In this document: positions 22,920 through 34,709 of the stretch, in pieces
How positions within the stretch are numbered: position 1 is the stretch's first letter
Layout of the letters: every line of letters starts with the position of its first letter
Source: Cryptomeria japonica
Lineage: Eukaryota; Streptophyta; Pinopsida; Cupressales; Cupressaceae
Assembly: GCF_030272615.1 (NCBI RefSeq)
Contig: NC_081409.1
Coordinates: 23,518,406-23,582,405, forward strand
Length of the DNA: 64,000 nt
Reading direction: 5' to 3'
Position numbers and translations under genes: made by a program
The notes under the pieces: generated by a model
Database searches by the model: none
The model's input: only the letters and a program-made list of their open reading frames with translations
Told to the model about the DNA's origin: nothing

Positions 22920-25900
22920 TCAACCCTGTAGTTGGGTATTTATTATCTAAAAAAGATCACCCAAAATTAAGTTTATACTATCCATAAAATTTTTGCTATC
23001 TTTTATTGTTGTTTTGGTCCTCTTCACAGTACCGGTGAGATGCTGCAATTGCTCTGCCAAGGTTTTACTTCCCTATGCTAATGCCTCTGAGATTTCCTTC
23101 CACAGAGATGCTAGATAGTCCAATCTTGGACTCAGTTTAGATCTCAAGTGTTTTGCCTTGTTTATTATTCTCTCTTTCTCTCTTTCTTGTTTAAGAAATT
23201 CTTCCTCAAAATTTGCTAACTTATCTTCAAAAACAGATAGTGAATCTGGCGAGTTGACAAAATTGTCTACAAGCTTATTTATCTCATCCTGTGTCTTGCT
23301 TATTTTCTTGTCAATATCTACAGTCAAGAAGTTTGTTTTGCATGTGTCTTTATACAAATTTTTATACTCTTTCAACAAACTATATAGTTCCGGTAGAAGT
23401 GTGTCAAAGTCTCTGTTACACTTCTTTATTTCTTCAGCAAAGAATTTCTGTTTCTCCTTTTCTACCATGTCCTTTACTGATTCTTCCTTTATTTTCTCAA
23501 TATTTCCATAAATGTATTTACATAATGTATCCAACTTTCCTAAAGAATCTTTATTATCTATATTACAATTAGGAGCAATTATCTTCAAAATTGGTATTAA
23601 ATCATCTATTGCTTTATAAGCCTGTGAACTGCAGTCAGTTATTTTCTTAATGGATTCAAGTAATACCTCAGTCACATTAGTTGACTTGAATGTTGATGAT
23701 GATCCAAGAATCCGAGTGCCGGTGGAAATAACCATGCTTGTATTGACCTCTGGTAGGTCAGTTTGTGTTTGTATTTCTTTTAGCACTGGTTTTCCTGCTT
23801 CATTGCTTACCGGTGGCATTGTTTCCTTGTAAGCCTGTTCCGGAGCTTTTAGCTCTATTGGTTTCTCTATTTGTGCCTCAGATTCCACCTTTTTCCCTAT
23901 ATCCTCTACCGGTTGTTTTGTATCTCCTGTTACCAAAGGCTCTTTAGCCATATCTATCTTTTCAGTTGTATCTTTATCAACTATTATGTTGATCTTTTGG
24001 GTATCAACATTTACAGTGTATAGGACTTCAAGATTTGGATTGCTATCCTCCACATCCATGTTTTCTGCTGCTGGTTGGTTTTCAGGGGTTGTAATTTTTA
24101 CAAGTGGAGGTAGGTTGTCTTTAACCTTTATGCTTGGAGGTCCACCAAATTTTCCTTTCCCTTTGTCCTTATCCTTCTGATATACCTTAATAGGCTTGGG
24201 ATTCCTATATTCTTTTTGTTTTTCCTTTTCAACCAGGAATATGTCCCATCCATCTTTTGTTTCCTTTGTAACTTCTGTAACTCTTCCTTCCATTAGTGAA
24301 ATATGCCGGTGTGCAGTGGAGAAAACAGTCTGGTTTGCTTGAGCAATCAAATCATCAATTTCCTTTGGAGAGTTTACCAGATATACAGCAAGTAGTTTTT
24401 CTATTTTTATTTTCTTGTCTAATTCAATTACTCCTTGCCTTCTGGCCTCAAGTCTTTTGTATAAATCATAAGGAATTTCATTGATTACTTCCATCAAAAA
24501 CTTTTTGAACATGTCCATATGCAGTATTACACTCTCCTCAACTTGCCCTTTCTCATCAGCAGATAGAGTGTCATAAATTTTCCCTATGTTTTTCAATTTT
24601 CCTTCCTCTGTGATCTCATTTACCAAAATGTCTAGAGGTGCCAAGTCAGTTTTTGTCTTTTTCTTTTTCTTAGGAGTTAGCTTCTTTTTAGGTGTGACCT
24701 TTCTGACTGGAGATCTCACAGCTTGTTGCTTCTGCCTTGTCCTTCTAGGTGAAGGAGTGGTTGCTGGTGAGGCATCTCTTTTCCTAACAACTCTTTTAAA
24801 GGTTGCTGGCATGTCACCTTCTGAAGAAGTACCTACCGATGATAGATGAGCTTCAGGTTGTGGGGCTGCCAACTCATCTTCTGTTATGCTAGTTTTCTTT
24901 AATACATCTTCCTTAATGGCCTTTTCTTGTCTAGATCCTTTCCTCACAAATGCCTCTACCTTCTTCACTCTTTTCTTGGACTATATTTAGCTTTCTATGG
25001 TTTCAGCACTACCAAATACTTCTTCCTTAGGTTCATTGAAAGCTTCCAGAAGTGCTTTGGCATAAGTTTCAACTATGTGGTCATCTATCTCATAGCCCAT
25101 TTTGGTTACCCAGATTGTCCTTGGAATGACTGCTTCCATCCATATTTCATCCTTTTTAATAACAAAGCATATGTCATCTTTGTATTTATCTATAATTTTC
25201 TGAGATAACCTTATCCTTTTCTTCATTTTTGTCTTCAATGCTTAGAAAAAGTCATGAATGTTGTTTTCTTTGTTCTCACCCATGGTATTGAACAGTTCTG
25301 TCAATTGCTTTCCTACCGGTATGTCATATCCTAGTTCTTTATATCCTATACCGGGAACCTATTTTGTTATATGAAGCATTAGGCATACTAACAGATTTCC
25401 AAATCTGAAAGTTCCTTTCTTATCCTTCTTTATCTTTCCAAGGTTGTCTATCATTTCATCCTTTAACCATTCATAGATGTCGATTTTTGCATTGTCTTTC
25501 ACCATATCATAAGCACTCTTAATGCATAAACTTGAAACTAAGTTAATTCTATTGGCATGAGTGGCTTTGTAACCTAATATCATGCTTATGAATCTCACAT
25601 TTGTATCCTTTACATCATGAACCCTTAGAGATCTCTTATCAAATGTTGCACCTATTAGGTCTATGACTAAATCATTTGAAACCTTCTTGTTTTTGTCTGG
25701 TGTTTTACCAGTGGTTGGTAACCCTATGACAGCCTTTACCACTTCCTTGGTGATCTTATGAATTGCATCTAACCAAAAAAATTCTCCATGAACTCTACTT
25801 AACACTATCCTAATCACACCCTTAGGAAATTCAAGAATGCTAAGGATTTTTGTGAATCCTAGGGTTTCAATAACCTTGTGTTCAGTTTTAACATTGCCGA

Positions 25901-26147
25901 TATCATCACATATCTTGGTTTTATACATGGTTTTGATTTCCTCATCTCCTAACTCTTCAATGTTGTAGTGGATGTACATTCTAGGGTCTTCAACATATAC
26001 AACACCTTTAGGGATTTGAGAAAATGCACCTAAGGTATCATCCTTCTTTGCTATTTCGGGGACTAACTGAAATGCAGGCCTAGGTCTTTTAATTACTTCC
26101 ACAATAGTAGGGTTCACTATGTATTCAATTGCAGAGGTGGATGCCAT
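22920..26147 (-). pseudogene. N1 ORF2: about 1,025-1,076-codon protein of unknown function
   Basis: One frame from ATG 26147 (MASTSAIEYIVNP) to at least 23073. Internal stops at 25361 TAG, 25244 TAA, 24989 TAA and 24983 TAG are each one C-to-T step from a Gln codon. The frame reads sensibly past the TAG at 23075 (SKTLAEQLQHLTG) to TGA 22922, with one more TAG at 22949. Residues 1-260 look globular: HGEFFWLDAIHKITKEVV, AVIGLPTTGK, ATFDKRSLRVHD, NRINLVSSLCIKSAYDMV, KGTFRFGNLLVCLML. Then comes a Lys/Arg/Ser/Pro-rich linker with SPxRxTRQKQ and TPKKK (probable basic nuclear-type segment), an acidic/Thr-rich middle, and a long Glu/Lys coiled-coil-like C-terminus. It occupies the place of pol. I recognise no enzyme motif and no signal peptide or membrane segment. 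Confidence 0.8.
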
Positions 26148-26449
26148 GATTAAATACCTTTTTCTGTCTTGGATGGATGATTGCTTGGAGTGTGCTTACT
26201 TCTTGCTCGAAATGCCTTAGCTCGAAATCTTCACACTTCACTGAAAGTTTGAAATCACGGTGAAATGAAATGGAGCCAAAACCTTATTTTATAAAGTCTT
26301 TTTAGCTATCTACCACATTAATTGCATGTTCGTTAAGTATTCACTTAACATTGTTTGCTGATAATAAGTGATTTTCCACTTCTTATCTCTAACTGAGGGA
26401 ATAATAGCACATGTGTCATTAGATTGCCAAACCTTCAAGGAAATTTTCT

Positions 26450-27604
26450 TCAATTAGATGAAGAACTTCCTGTCGGTGGAGCACTTCTCTGCCCTACCGG
26501 TGAAGCATTTGTTGGTTCTACCGGTGGAGGAGTATTCCCAATGTTTAGATCAGCTTTTCTAATCCACTGCTTTGAGAATTCTTTCTTAACCTCTTCAACC
26601 TTTTCTTTTTCTTTCAAGCTAGCACCTTTGTTGTCTACCAGTGTACCTTCTACAAAATTTAGCAATATGCCCAATCTTGTTACATGCATAACAAGTTACA
26701 TTCTTTTTCTGAATAGCTTTCCCATAACCTATGTCGATTTGTGTTCTACATTGATTAGATAAATGTCCAAATCTTCCACAAACATAACATCTCACATTCA
26801 TTCTGTAGTTTTCAGAGTTATGACCAACTTTGTTGTATTTGGAACATTGACTGGTGGGTGTATTGATATTCTGATAGTTCCTAGATCTACATTCATTTGC
26901 CCTATGACCATACTTATTACAGTTAAAGTATTTTCCATTGAATTTATAAGCATTAGGTGGTCTTACCGGTTTGCTATAATCTTGAGTATTTGCAGTACTA
27001 GAGCTTTCACCAACTTCAAAGCCAATTCTAGAAGTGTCACCTTTAGGTTTTTGATTCTTCAATAAGGTACCAAGTTATTCTGAGCTTTTCTTGAATTTTT
27101 CTTTATGTTGATTTGCAGTTTCCAATTCCCTTTCCAAGATTTCTTTTTGTCTCATTAGTTCATTTGAGTCATTCTGAGTATGCATCAGATCTGTCTTCAA
27201 CATGTCATTTTCATAGCTAAGTCTTGTGTTCTCATTTGCTGCATCACTTAGTCTTCTAGTCAATTCTTCTTCATTCTTCTTTCTGTCCTCAATCTCTTTG
27301 CAAAATCTCATAGTCATATCCTGCATTTCATTTTTTGTTGTCATGATCTCTTGTTTCAACTTGCTTATCATATCATTAAGAGATTCATTTTCATCATTCT
27401 CATTTGCATTTTTTCACAAAGTTCTCTTCTCTTATTTCTTGTAACAGTAAGATTTTCTTGAAGTGCCTGAATGATATCTTGAGCTGCTCTTAAATCATCT
27501 TCTAATTTGATATTTTTCAACTTCTCTGCATCATAGTCAGTAAGAGCTCCTTCAAGTTGCTTCATCAGATTTTCCATCTTTACCAGTGTCAAGATCTCCC
27601 TCAA
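26450..27604 (-). pseudogene. N1 ORF1: Gag-like protein, coiled coil plus zinc knuckles
   Basis: Starts 39 bp after the PBS. The N-terminal half is a long coiled coil (KQLEGALTDYDAEKLKNIKL, then MTTKNEMQDMTMRFCKEIED). A +/-1 shift occurs at an A-run near 27412. The C-terminal half has four CCHC-type knuckles near 26930-26660. Two are intact (CYVCGRFGHLSNQC and CYACNKIGHIAKFC); two have lost a Cys (FNCNKYGHRANEC, CSKYNKVGHNSENY). A second frame change after the last knuckle opens a Ser/Pro-rich tail ending at 26450. Zinc knuckles identify a nucleic-acid-binding Gag, which would allow packaging in its own particles or with a helper. Confidence 0.8.
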
Positions 27605-27634
27605 GCTATTAGGCTTCTAAAAATAGAGGACCAA

Positions 27635-27646
27635 GCTCTGATACCA
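27635..27646 (-). other. N1 primer-binding site (initiator tRNA-Met)
   Basis: Minus strand TGGTATCAGAGC, two bases inside the 5' LTR end at 27649. It is the exact plant initiator-Met PBS used by most copia elements. Confidence 0.93.
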
Positions 27647-27648
27647 AT

Positions 27649-28456
27649 TGTTAGGATTCCCACAGATATTGAGAGGGGGGGTGAATCAATATCTAACCAG
27701 TGATAAGAATTTCTTAAGTTAAAACATGCAGAACATAAAATAGCAGTATACCAGTATGCAAGAATTAATGCAATAAATAGAATCAGAAACATCCACATGA
27801 AAAGAACACCATAACACAATATGTTTAACGAGGAAACCCAGTGTGGGAAAAACCTCGGTGGGATTTGTGACCCACAATATTCACTCACTGGCCAATAAGA
27901 GAATATTACTTACAATAGGGGCCTGCACATGTAGGAAGGCCAACTGTCTAGAGCTCACTGCTCAATGAGAAGTCACACTGACTTATAATGAGGATTATAC
28001 TAATCCAATGACTTGTACTGCTTTACAATAGCATCTCCAATACTAGATTCAGTACCGGTTCTAACTCTATTCTTTACATATACCCTTGACCTATAATTTG
28101 CACATTAGGTCTACCTAATAATTTTCTTTATGCTCGCTACATTACCTCTCTAAATGTCTACAATGATCTCCTTTATATACAAGAGTCATTTTACAATTTG
28201 CCAAGTCAACTTACAATAATAAGCAAAATATTACATATCAAAAGTCCTGTCAGCCTCTATGTCGGTATAAATCTTTTCTTCTGTGCCGGTGCTGAAGCCG
28301 ATGTAGAGTGATCTTGTTGATGTCGATGCACTATCTTGTCTGTGTAATGCTTTGCTGGTATGATGTCTTGCCGGTGCCATAGGATTGCAAGGTTGCCATC
28401 AATGAAAAAACCTTCAACCACATACAATGTCTCATTGGAGTGTCCATATGCCAACA
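27649..28456 (-). repeat. N1 5' LTR
   Basis: Paired with 21879-22687. Outer end CCAACA abuts the CATCA duplication; inner end TGTTAGG is next to the PBS. Confidence 0.92.
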
Positions 28457-28504
28457 CATCATTCTAGAATAGTCATGAATCAACAACATAAAGTATCTAT
28501 CACC

Positions 28505-30210
28505 CTACAAGATTCTCACCCTGGATGGTCTACATAAATCAGTATGCACAAGATCTAATAACCCATTAGATGTATACATTTTTCTCTTGAATGAAACTAT
28601 TATTTTCTTTCCCAATTGACATTCTTTACACACCGGATTAGTAGGCTTTACTATCTTAGGTAGATCTCTAATAGCTTGAGTATAACTTATCTTAATCATG
28701 CAGTCAAAATTAACATGACACATTCTCCTATGCCACAATGAACTCTCATTAATATGAGCAATCAAACAACTTTTCTCACCAGCATTTAGGTAAAATATAT
28801 TACCTTTAATTTTAGTTCCTAATGCAATTTCTATACTGGAGCTATTCAAGATTTTACACTTCCCATTCTTGAATTGTAAATCATATCCCTTAGCAACCAT
28901 CTATCCAACACTCAAAGATTATGATTCAAACCTTCAACATATAAAACATCATTAGTATTATGCTTACCATCAAGAGAAGTATAACCTCTACCATGGATTA
29001 CACAAGCTTTGGTGTCTCCAAACCTCACTACACTGCCATCATGCTTCTCCATATTCATAAACTTACCTTTATCATCTTTAATGTGATGTGAACAACCATT
29101 GTCAATCACCCATTCATCTTTCTCATCAATCTTAACAGCCAAAGATTTCTCTTCAACAATGCAGCTTGTAGAATCAATAGGTACCAAATCATCTTCCTTG
29201 ATAGAAATGAACACAAATTCATCTTCTTAATTCCCTTTCTCAGACTCATCATCTATCACCCCTTCATGAGAAGCATAATAACATTTCTTCTAATATCTAT
29301 ACTTTCAATTAGGCTTGTAAGTCTTATCATACTTTGACACTCTTTCTGCTCTTTCAAGACACCTAGAAGCAAAATGACTAATCTTATTACATGAAAAAAA
29401 TTTCAAAGGTAACTTCACTTCATACTTACCAGCTCCCTTAGGCAATCTTCTGGCAATAAGTGCTTCAAGATCTTCCAAATCTCTTTCCCTTTCTTCCATC
29501 TCTCTCATCTCCCTCTCATATCTGGAAACCCTAGTTGAACTCTCTTCTGGATCGTACTTTTGCTTCTTGGATACAATAGCTTTAAATGCAATCTCATTTT
29601 TGCCATGTGATTGACCAAGTTTGCTCAATTCAAAAGAAACAAGCTTACCAACCAACATATCTCTTTTCATAGTTGTCATAGTCTAGATCTCATCAATAGC
29701 ATCAACTTTGTGTTTATAAGGAGGCAAAGATCTCAACACTTTAGCCACAATATCATCTTCTTCAAGGACTCCATCAACACACCTGATGTTCAACACAAGA
29801 TCATTCACTTTAGCCATAAAGGATGAAATATTCTCATCTTCTCCCATTCTCAACAACTCATTATTTCTTTTCAAGCTCTGCAATTTAGCAACTTTCACAT
29901 GTTTATCTCCTTCATACAAGGTTTCTAGCTTCTCCCAAATCTCATGAGTAGTATGAAATCCCATCACATTAGTCATCTCTACCTCAATCAGGGCACTCAA
30001 CAATGCTTCTTTAGCTCTTATATTATATTCAACATCTTTTATCTCACCTACAATAACAGGACCATTTAGAGGAACAATGTATGCATTCGTTGTGATCTTT
30101 CAATAATCTTCTCCAAGACAATTCAAGTGAACTTCCATCTAGTTCTTCCATATAGAGTAACTAGTTCCATCAAATCTTAGACTCTCCTTCTTGAAAACAA
30201 CATCTGCCAT
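28505..30210 (-). pseudogene. C1 gag-protease-pre-integrase
   Basis: One minus-strand frame from ATG 30210 (MADVVFKKESLRFDGTSYS) down to 28505, interrupted by several nonsense codons but no frameshift. Gag (UBN2-like) includes HEIWEKLETLYEGD and VNDLVLNIRCVDG. One CCHC knuckle, with its first Cys lost (FFSCNKISHFASRC), lies near 29390. The protease keeps a degraded active site, WVIDNGCSHH, where WIIDSGCSHH is usual (near 29090). The pre-integrase zinc region follows, with LWHRRMCHVNF and CKECQLGKK. The N1 insertion truncates integrase just beyond. Confidence 0.88.
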
Positions 30211-30266
30211 CCTGGATCTCCTCAAGTGATCAAGCTCCTTCTAGAGGATCTAGCTTTGATACCAAT

Positions 30267-31469
30267 TGTTGGTAGCAACAATGCAAGAAAAATGAGAGGG
30301 GGGGTGTGAATCAGTTTTCACCAAACTAAAATAATTTAACCTTAACTTCATATCTGATCAATAACATCAATAACAAAGATAAACATCACATCAACAACAC
30401 ATATAACACACAAATTTTTGATGTGGAAAACCCAGTCAATCGAAAAACCACGGTAGGAATCTACCCACAATATGATGATACTCTACAGTACTATGTGTAA
30501 ATATTATAATGGGGAATGCATATGCATTCATGCACATTGCCTAGATCTCACTACTCAAAAACAACAAAGGGCAACAACCCTGGGAAGGCTCACTGCCTTA
30601 GAAATATCAAACAATAATCTAGATTATATGAACTAAAAGAATAGCATCTCCAAATGCCTGATCACAGTTCTGGTTAAGCGCATTATTTGCACAACAACAC
30701 TTCTCTGCTCTTCTCCACTACCAAAGGATAAATTCTCTTGATCAGACATACAATACTCTCACATATCATAGATACAACTGCATACATACATATTACATGA
30801 TTACAACACTTATTTATATAAATCATCAACCTTAACCTTAAGGTTGGCTCAACACATAAGACCTAATTAAAATTACACCAAACGATACATAAATCCATAT
30901 GCGAACCAGTACAATATCAACAAGAACATAGAATTGACCCAAATCAAATCCTCAAAAATGCACAACTATCGAATATCTCACCAAGATCATCTGTAGCACA
31001 CAACAACCATCGAGTTAGCTAAAAGTCATATAACATGAAGAATACCACCGAACCAATCAAATATTCAATAACACACTCCACAATCAATGCAGACCACCAC
31101 AACACATAACACATGATAAAAGAACATCAACCAACAACATAAATTCCACCATAATAACCACAACAACTCGGGTAACAAGAATCATCATTATTTCATCACC
31201 AGAGCTCAAGAACACCAACTGACAAACTCTGCAATACAGAACTAATAGAAAAACCAATCACCACACTGGATCACATAACTCAATCAAATCACCTTTTGGA
31301 ACACTGAAACTCATATTGAATCAACTAGAGATAAGTATCTCAAAACCCATTAATCCGCATCACCATATCTACAACCAAACCAACTTTTTGCAACACCGAA
31401 ACACAAGAAATACAAGAATATGTTGACTTCAATGACAATAACACATTTCAACAACTCTAATTTCTAACA
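30267..31469 (-). repeat. C1 5' LTR
   Basis: Pairs with 17805-19140. Inner end TGTTGG sits next to PBS TGGTATCAAAGC; the outer end ...CTAACA abuts TSD ATATC. Confidence 0.88.
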
Positions 31470-31474
31470 ATATC

Positions 31475-32740
31475 ATCCCAAAAGCCACAACTAGCTAACC
31501 AAGGCTAGTACTTGGTGGCTTTCTAGGTATGCCAAATGCTTATGGCAATAAAAGTGCCCTCAATATTGACAATGTCTTTATGACCAAAAGAGTTTGAAAA
31601 CCAATCTCCTTTCAAGAAAGTTGATTGACCAAAAAGTCAAAGGAGATGTTGTTCTTGAGAATAATTTTGTAGACCCCATTCCCATAAATAGAATGCCTAA
31701 CCCATTTTGCATAGAGAGTCAACCCTTTTCGTTGATTCGAAAGAAGGCCAAGGTCATGAAGGTCTATGAGGGACAACAAAACCTTCAGGACACATGGTAA
31801 AAATCCTTGTGGTCTTCTGAAGAGGCCCACAAAAAATCACGAAGAATCTTTTTAGGTTTTATGTATGGGGCTTTAGAAGGAGCCTAATAGGAAGAATAAT
31901 ATGCATGAGTGGTTGCAAGAATTTTAGAGAATAACTAAAATTTATGAGGCAATGAAATTAGCTTGGTAATCCAATAAGGAAGTTTTTTTCAATTTTGATG
32001 AGGACCACATTCCAAAGGTCCCTAGGATAATTTTGAAATGAAAAGGGAATGGCCGAAAACCAAAAAAAATCCCCATGGCCAATCCACCTCCTACCATAGC
32101 TAATAAGCCACAAGGGCACCCAAAGGAAAGATTGGTGATGTCATTGAGTTTTATGCAAATGGATGGAAGAACTAGAAGCCAAACAAAAGGTGTTGATACA
32201 TTGAATGACCTTTTTGATATTTTTCCCCACTTCAATGAGCATGAGAAAAGAGTTATCTACAAAATGTCTATTAGACAATTGGCTAGATGACCTAGGTAGG
32301 ATAATTACTCTAACCCTCCTATAGGAGATTTAAAGTTTTCCAACAAATACCCAAATCCTTTAGCAACAAAAACATACAAAGATGGAGCAAGAGGACAACC
32401 CTAACAAATTGACTGATGAAGCCTAAAAGCTTGAGAATATTAACCATTAATGGTGATGCACACAAAGGAATCACCAAAAATAATTTTCACCAATTGAATA
32501 AGGTGAGGGACAAACCCTAGAGCACCCAACATGGCTAGAATGAAATGTCATTCAATGTAGTCATAAACCTTGGCAAAGCCATTTTTTAGAAAGAGATCTT
32601 GTTACTTTGATCATCAGGCCCCTTCCATGCCTTCTCAAATGATAATGATATTGGGTAAGTGCAAGAAGTTGATTCCACTTATAGTAGAATTTTTACACTT
32701 GAAAAAAATTGAAAACAACGTAGAGTGTATGGAAAACGAA
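31475..32740 (-). pseudogene. LINE reverse-transcriptase fragment
   Basis: Reading the minus strand downward: KVYDYIE-stop-HFILAMLG (the AFDxxxW region, with TGG turned TGA) near 32570, FGDSFVCITING near 32440, GCPLAPSLYVFVAKGFGYLL (the non-LTR RT GCPLAP signature) near 32395-32335, then HFVDNSFLM near 32270. In the last, the catalytic FADD has become FVDN, so the enzyme is dead. NIKKVIQCINTFCLASSSSI follows. Stops and shifts are frequent. The fragment is cut at 31474 by C1, and its downstream part probably continues at 17799-17115. Confidence 0.75.
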
Positions 32741-32882
32741 TTAGGATCCTAATTCACCTCAGGACCTCAAGCCTAAAAACATATTAGGATCTCGTAGGCT
32801 ACAGAATCTTGAGCCTAGAATTTTGAAATGAAATCCCATTCCAAAATGAATCGGGATCCTGTTTGAAATGAATCAGGATTTT

Positions 32883-32885
<3 letters not shown>

Positions 32886-32927
<42 letters not shown>
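32886..32927. repeat. (TA)n microsatellite
   Basis: About 20 perfect TA units. Confidence 0.95.
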
Positions 32928-32928
<1 letters not shown>

Positions 32929-32930
<2 letters not shown>

Positions 32931-33079
32931 TAGAATCTAGCTCATTTTGCCTACACCGAACTGAAGAGCTTCCAGTTGCCTCCCAAGCCCTCCAAGTAGG
33001 CCTTCCCCCCCCCCCCCCCCTTTTTTTTTTCTTGTTTTACTTTTTATGTATTTTTTTCAATTTATAAATAAAAAATTAT
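32929..33079. repeat. Direct duplicate block, left copy
   Basis: From AATCTAGCTCATTTTGCC to AAAAATTATT; repeated at 34265-34405 with a few differences. Includes a C18/T10 homopolymer run at 33003-33030 that is shorter in the right copy. The duplicates flank the solo LTR and the TA-rich tract. Confidence 0.85.
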
Positions 33080-34002
33080 TGACACTCAATTGATTAGTTT
33101 CAATATGTTGTCATTGATGGCAACATGTTCCAACTTCATATTTTGGTTTAGTAGTGTACCGGCAGACACTTCACTGACACTGATAGGTATCTTCACCGGT
33201 TGGAAGGAATTCTTTGGTTACCGACATTGCAGAATGACATGACTTCATCATGATACAGGTATTGGAGGCCAACATCATTTGGGAGATCTGAAATCGACAA
33301 TTGATTTTGATATTCATGTATTTATGTTTTTGAGCCAACATGTATATTCATATTGTAATTATCTTTGTAGGCGGACATAAGGTATGATGGATTGTAAAGG
33401 GTATATAGGTCAGTTGATTAGATCATTTTGTAAAAGGTAAGGATATGAATGTGCGAGGGTATGGAATATAATGGAGATATGAAATATATGAGAGAGATCA
33501 TGTATGTGAGGATATTTATGTAAGAGGTTATTTCGATAAGGGTTTAGGGTTTCAGATTAGAACATACAAAGCTTAACCGAAACTATATTTGGGCATAGGA
33601 GATTCTATCTTTGCAGTTCAATCATTTCTTCAGATTGTAGTTTGGATTTGTATGTATTTAGTGAGGCTCCTTTTGTGATTGAGCAGTGTGCTCTAGGTTG
33701 TAAGCCTTCCTGCAAGTGCAAGCCCCTATTTTTTTTAATATCTCTTCATATGGCCAGTGGATTGATATTGTGGGTCACAAATCCCACCATGGTTTTTCCT
33801 CTTTGAGGTTTTCCATGTATAATTCTTTGTGTTATGGTATTCATTTGTGTGATTGTCTTATTGGCTACTTTATTTCTTGCAATTCTATATGTACTGGTAT
33901 ATAAGTTGGTGAATGCATGTTTTAATAAGGTTAAAATTGATCATTCTAGTAGAACACTGATTCACCCCCCCGGCCCCTTCTCAGTGTTCTTGGATTCCAA
34001 CA
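33080..34002 (+). mobile_element. Solo copia-type LTR
   Basis: Begins near TGACACTCAATTG and ends ATTCCAACA. It carries the two blocks shared by the copia LTRs here: CCCACCATGGTTTTTCC near 33783 and TGATTCACCCCCCC near 33958. No internal region follows. I could not match a target duplication, so the left boundary is approximate. Confidence 0.6.
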
Positions 34003-34005
34003 ATA

Positions 34006-34071
<66 letters not shown>

Positions 34072-34072
34072 C

Positions 34073-34135
<63 letters not shown>

Positions 34136-34204
34136 CATATATATATATACATATATATATATACATATATATATATATGTATGATGATGATGATGATGAT
34201 GATG
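34003..34204. repeat. Compound microsatellite (TA)n/(TATATATACA)n then (GAT)n
   Basis: Roughly a dozen TA runs separated by CA dinucleotides, followed by about eight GAT triplets (34181-34204). The ORFs rich in Tyr and Ile here are artefacts. Confidence 0.95.
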
Positions 34205-34264
34205 AGTGTTTCCCTCACCTGAACTTAGTTCAGATGAGTTGAGCAATTTCCCCTCCCAATGAAC

Positions 34265-34405
34265 CGATCAGAATCTAGCTCATTTTTCCTACACCAATCT
34301 GAAGAGCTTCCAGTTACCTCCCAAGCCCTCTAGGTAGGCCTTTTTTCCCCTTTTTTTCTTGTTTCACTTTTTATGTATTTTTTTAATTTTTAAATGAAAA
34401 ATTAT
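34265..34405. repeat. Direct duplicate block, right copy
   Basis: Second copy of 32929-33079, ending AAAAATTATT. Sequence after it differs. Confidence 0.85.
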
Positions 34406-34583
34406 TGTTTCTTTTAGCTTTTTTTTTGTATTTATAAATGATTTTTTTGTTTTGTTTACTGATTTTTTTAAAATTTAAGTTTAGGTTCTAATATTTAAGC
34501 TATTTAGAGTTTTACATTTAGTCATGTTTTAAATTTCATGTAATTTATATTTTTTTATAAATACTTTGTTTTGCATGATCAAT

Positions 34584-34692
34584 GCAAATGAAAACAAAAA
34601 AAAACAAAAATAAAAACAAAAACAAAAACAAAAATGAAATAAAAAAACAAAAATGAAAACAAAAACAAAAATGAAAACAAAAACAAAAACAA
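34584..34692. repeat. A-rich (AAAAAC)n tract
   Basis: Alternating AAAACAAAAA and AAAATGAAA words. Confidence 0.9.
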
Positions 34693-34709
34693 AATTCAAA
34701 CCCAAACCT

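Larger units (their letters stand above)
21879..28456 (-). mobile_element. N1: non-autonomous copia-LTR element with gag and novel ORF2
   Basis: Target duplication CATCA at 21874-21878 and 28457-28461, inside the C1 integrase gene. LTRs of 809 and 808 bp (21879-22687, 27649-28456) are roughly 95% alike by eye. PBS TGGTATCAGAGC is exact at 27646-27635 (minus). A purine tract, complement of ATCTCCCCCTTTGG at 22688, precedes the 3' LTR. The interior has gag-like ORF1 and long ORF2 but no protease, integrase, RT or RNase H motif. It must have relied on enzymes from another copia element. Confidence 0.9.
17805..31469 (-). mobile_element. C1: Ty1/copia element, interrupted by N1
   Basis: Target duplication ATATC at 17800-17804 and 31470-31474. 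The LTRs are 17805-19140 and 30267-31469. In minus orientation: 5' LTR, PBS TGGTATCAAAGC (30264-30253, one mismatch to the initiator-Met type), gag, protease, integrase (split by N1), RT, RNase H, purine tract next to 19141, 3' LTR. All coding parts carry stops. Confidence 0.9.

Noticed and set aside
23073-24968. N1 ORF2 as an envelope-like gene
   Set aside because: No signal peptide, membrane segment or Cys pattern; and it sits in place of pol rather than downstream of it.
33946-34246. Several Tyr/Ile-rich ORFs on both strands
   Set aside because: Translation of the TA/TATACA microsatellite.
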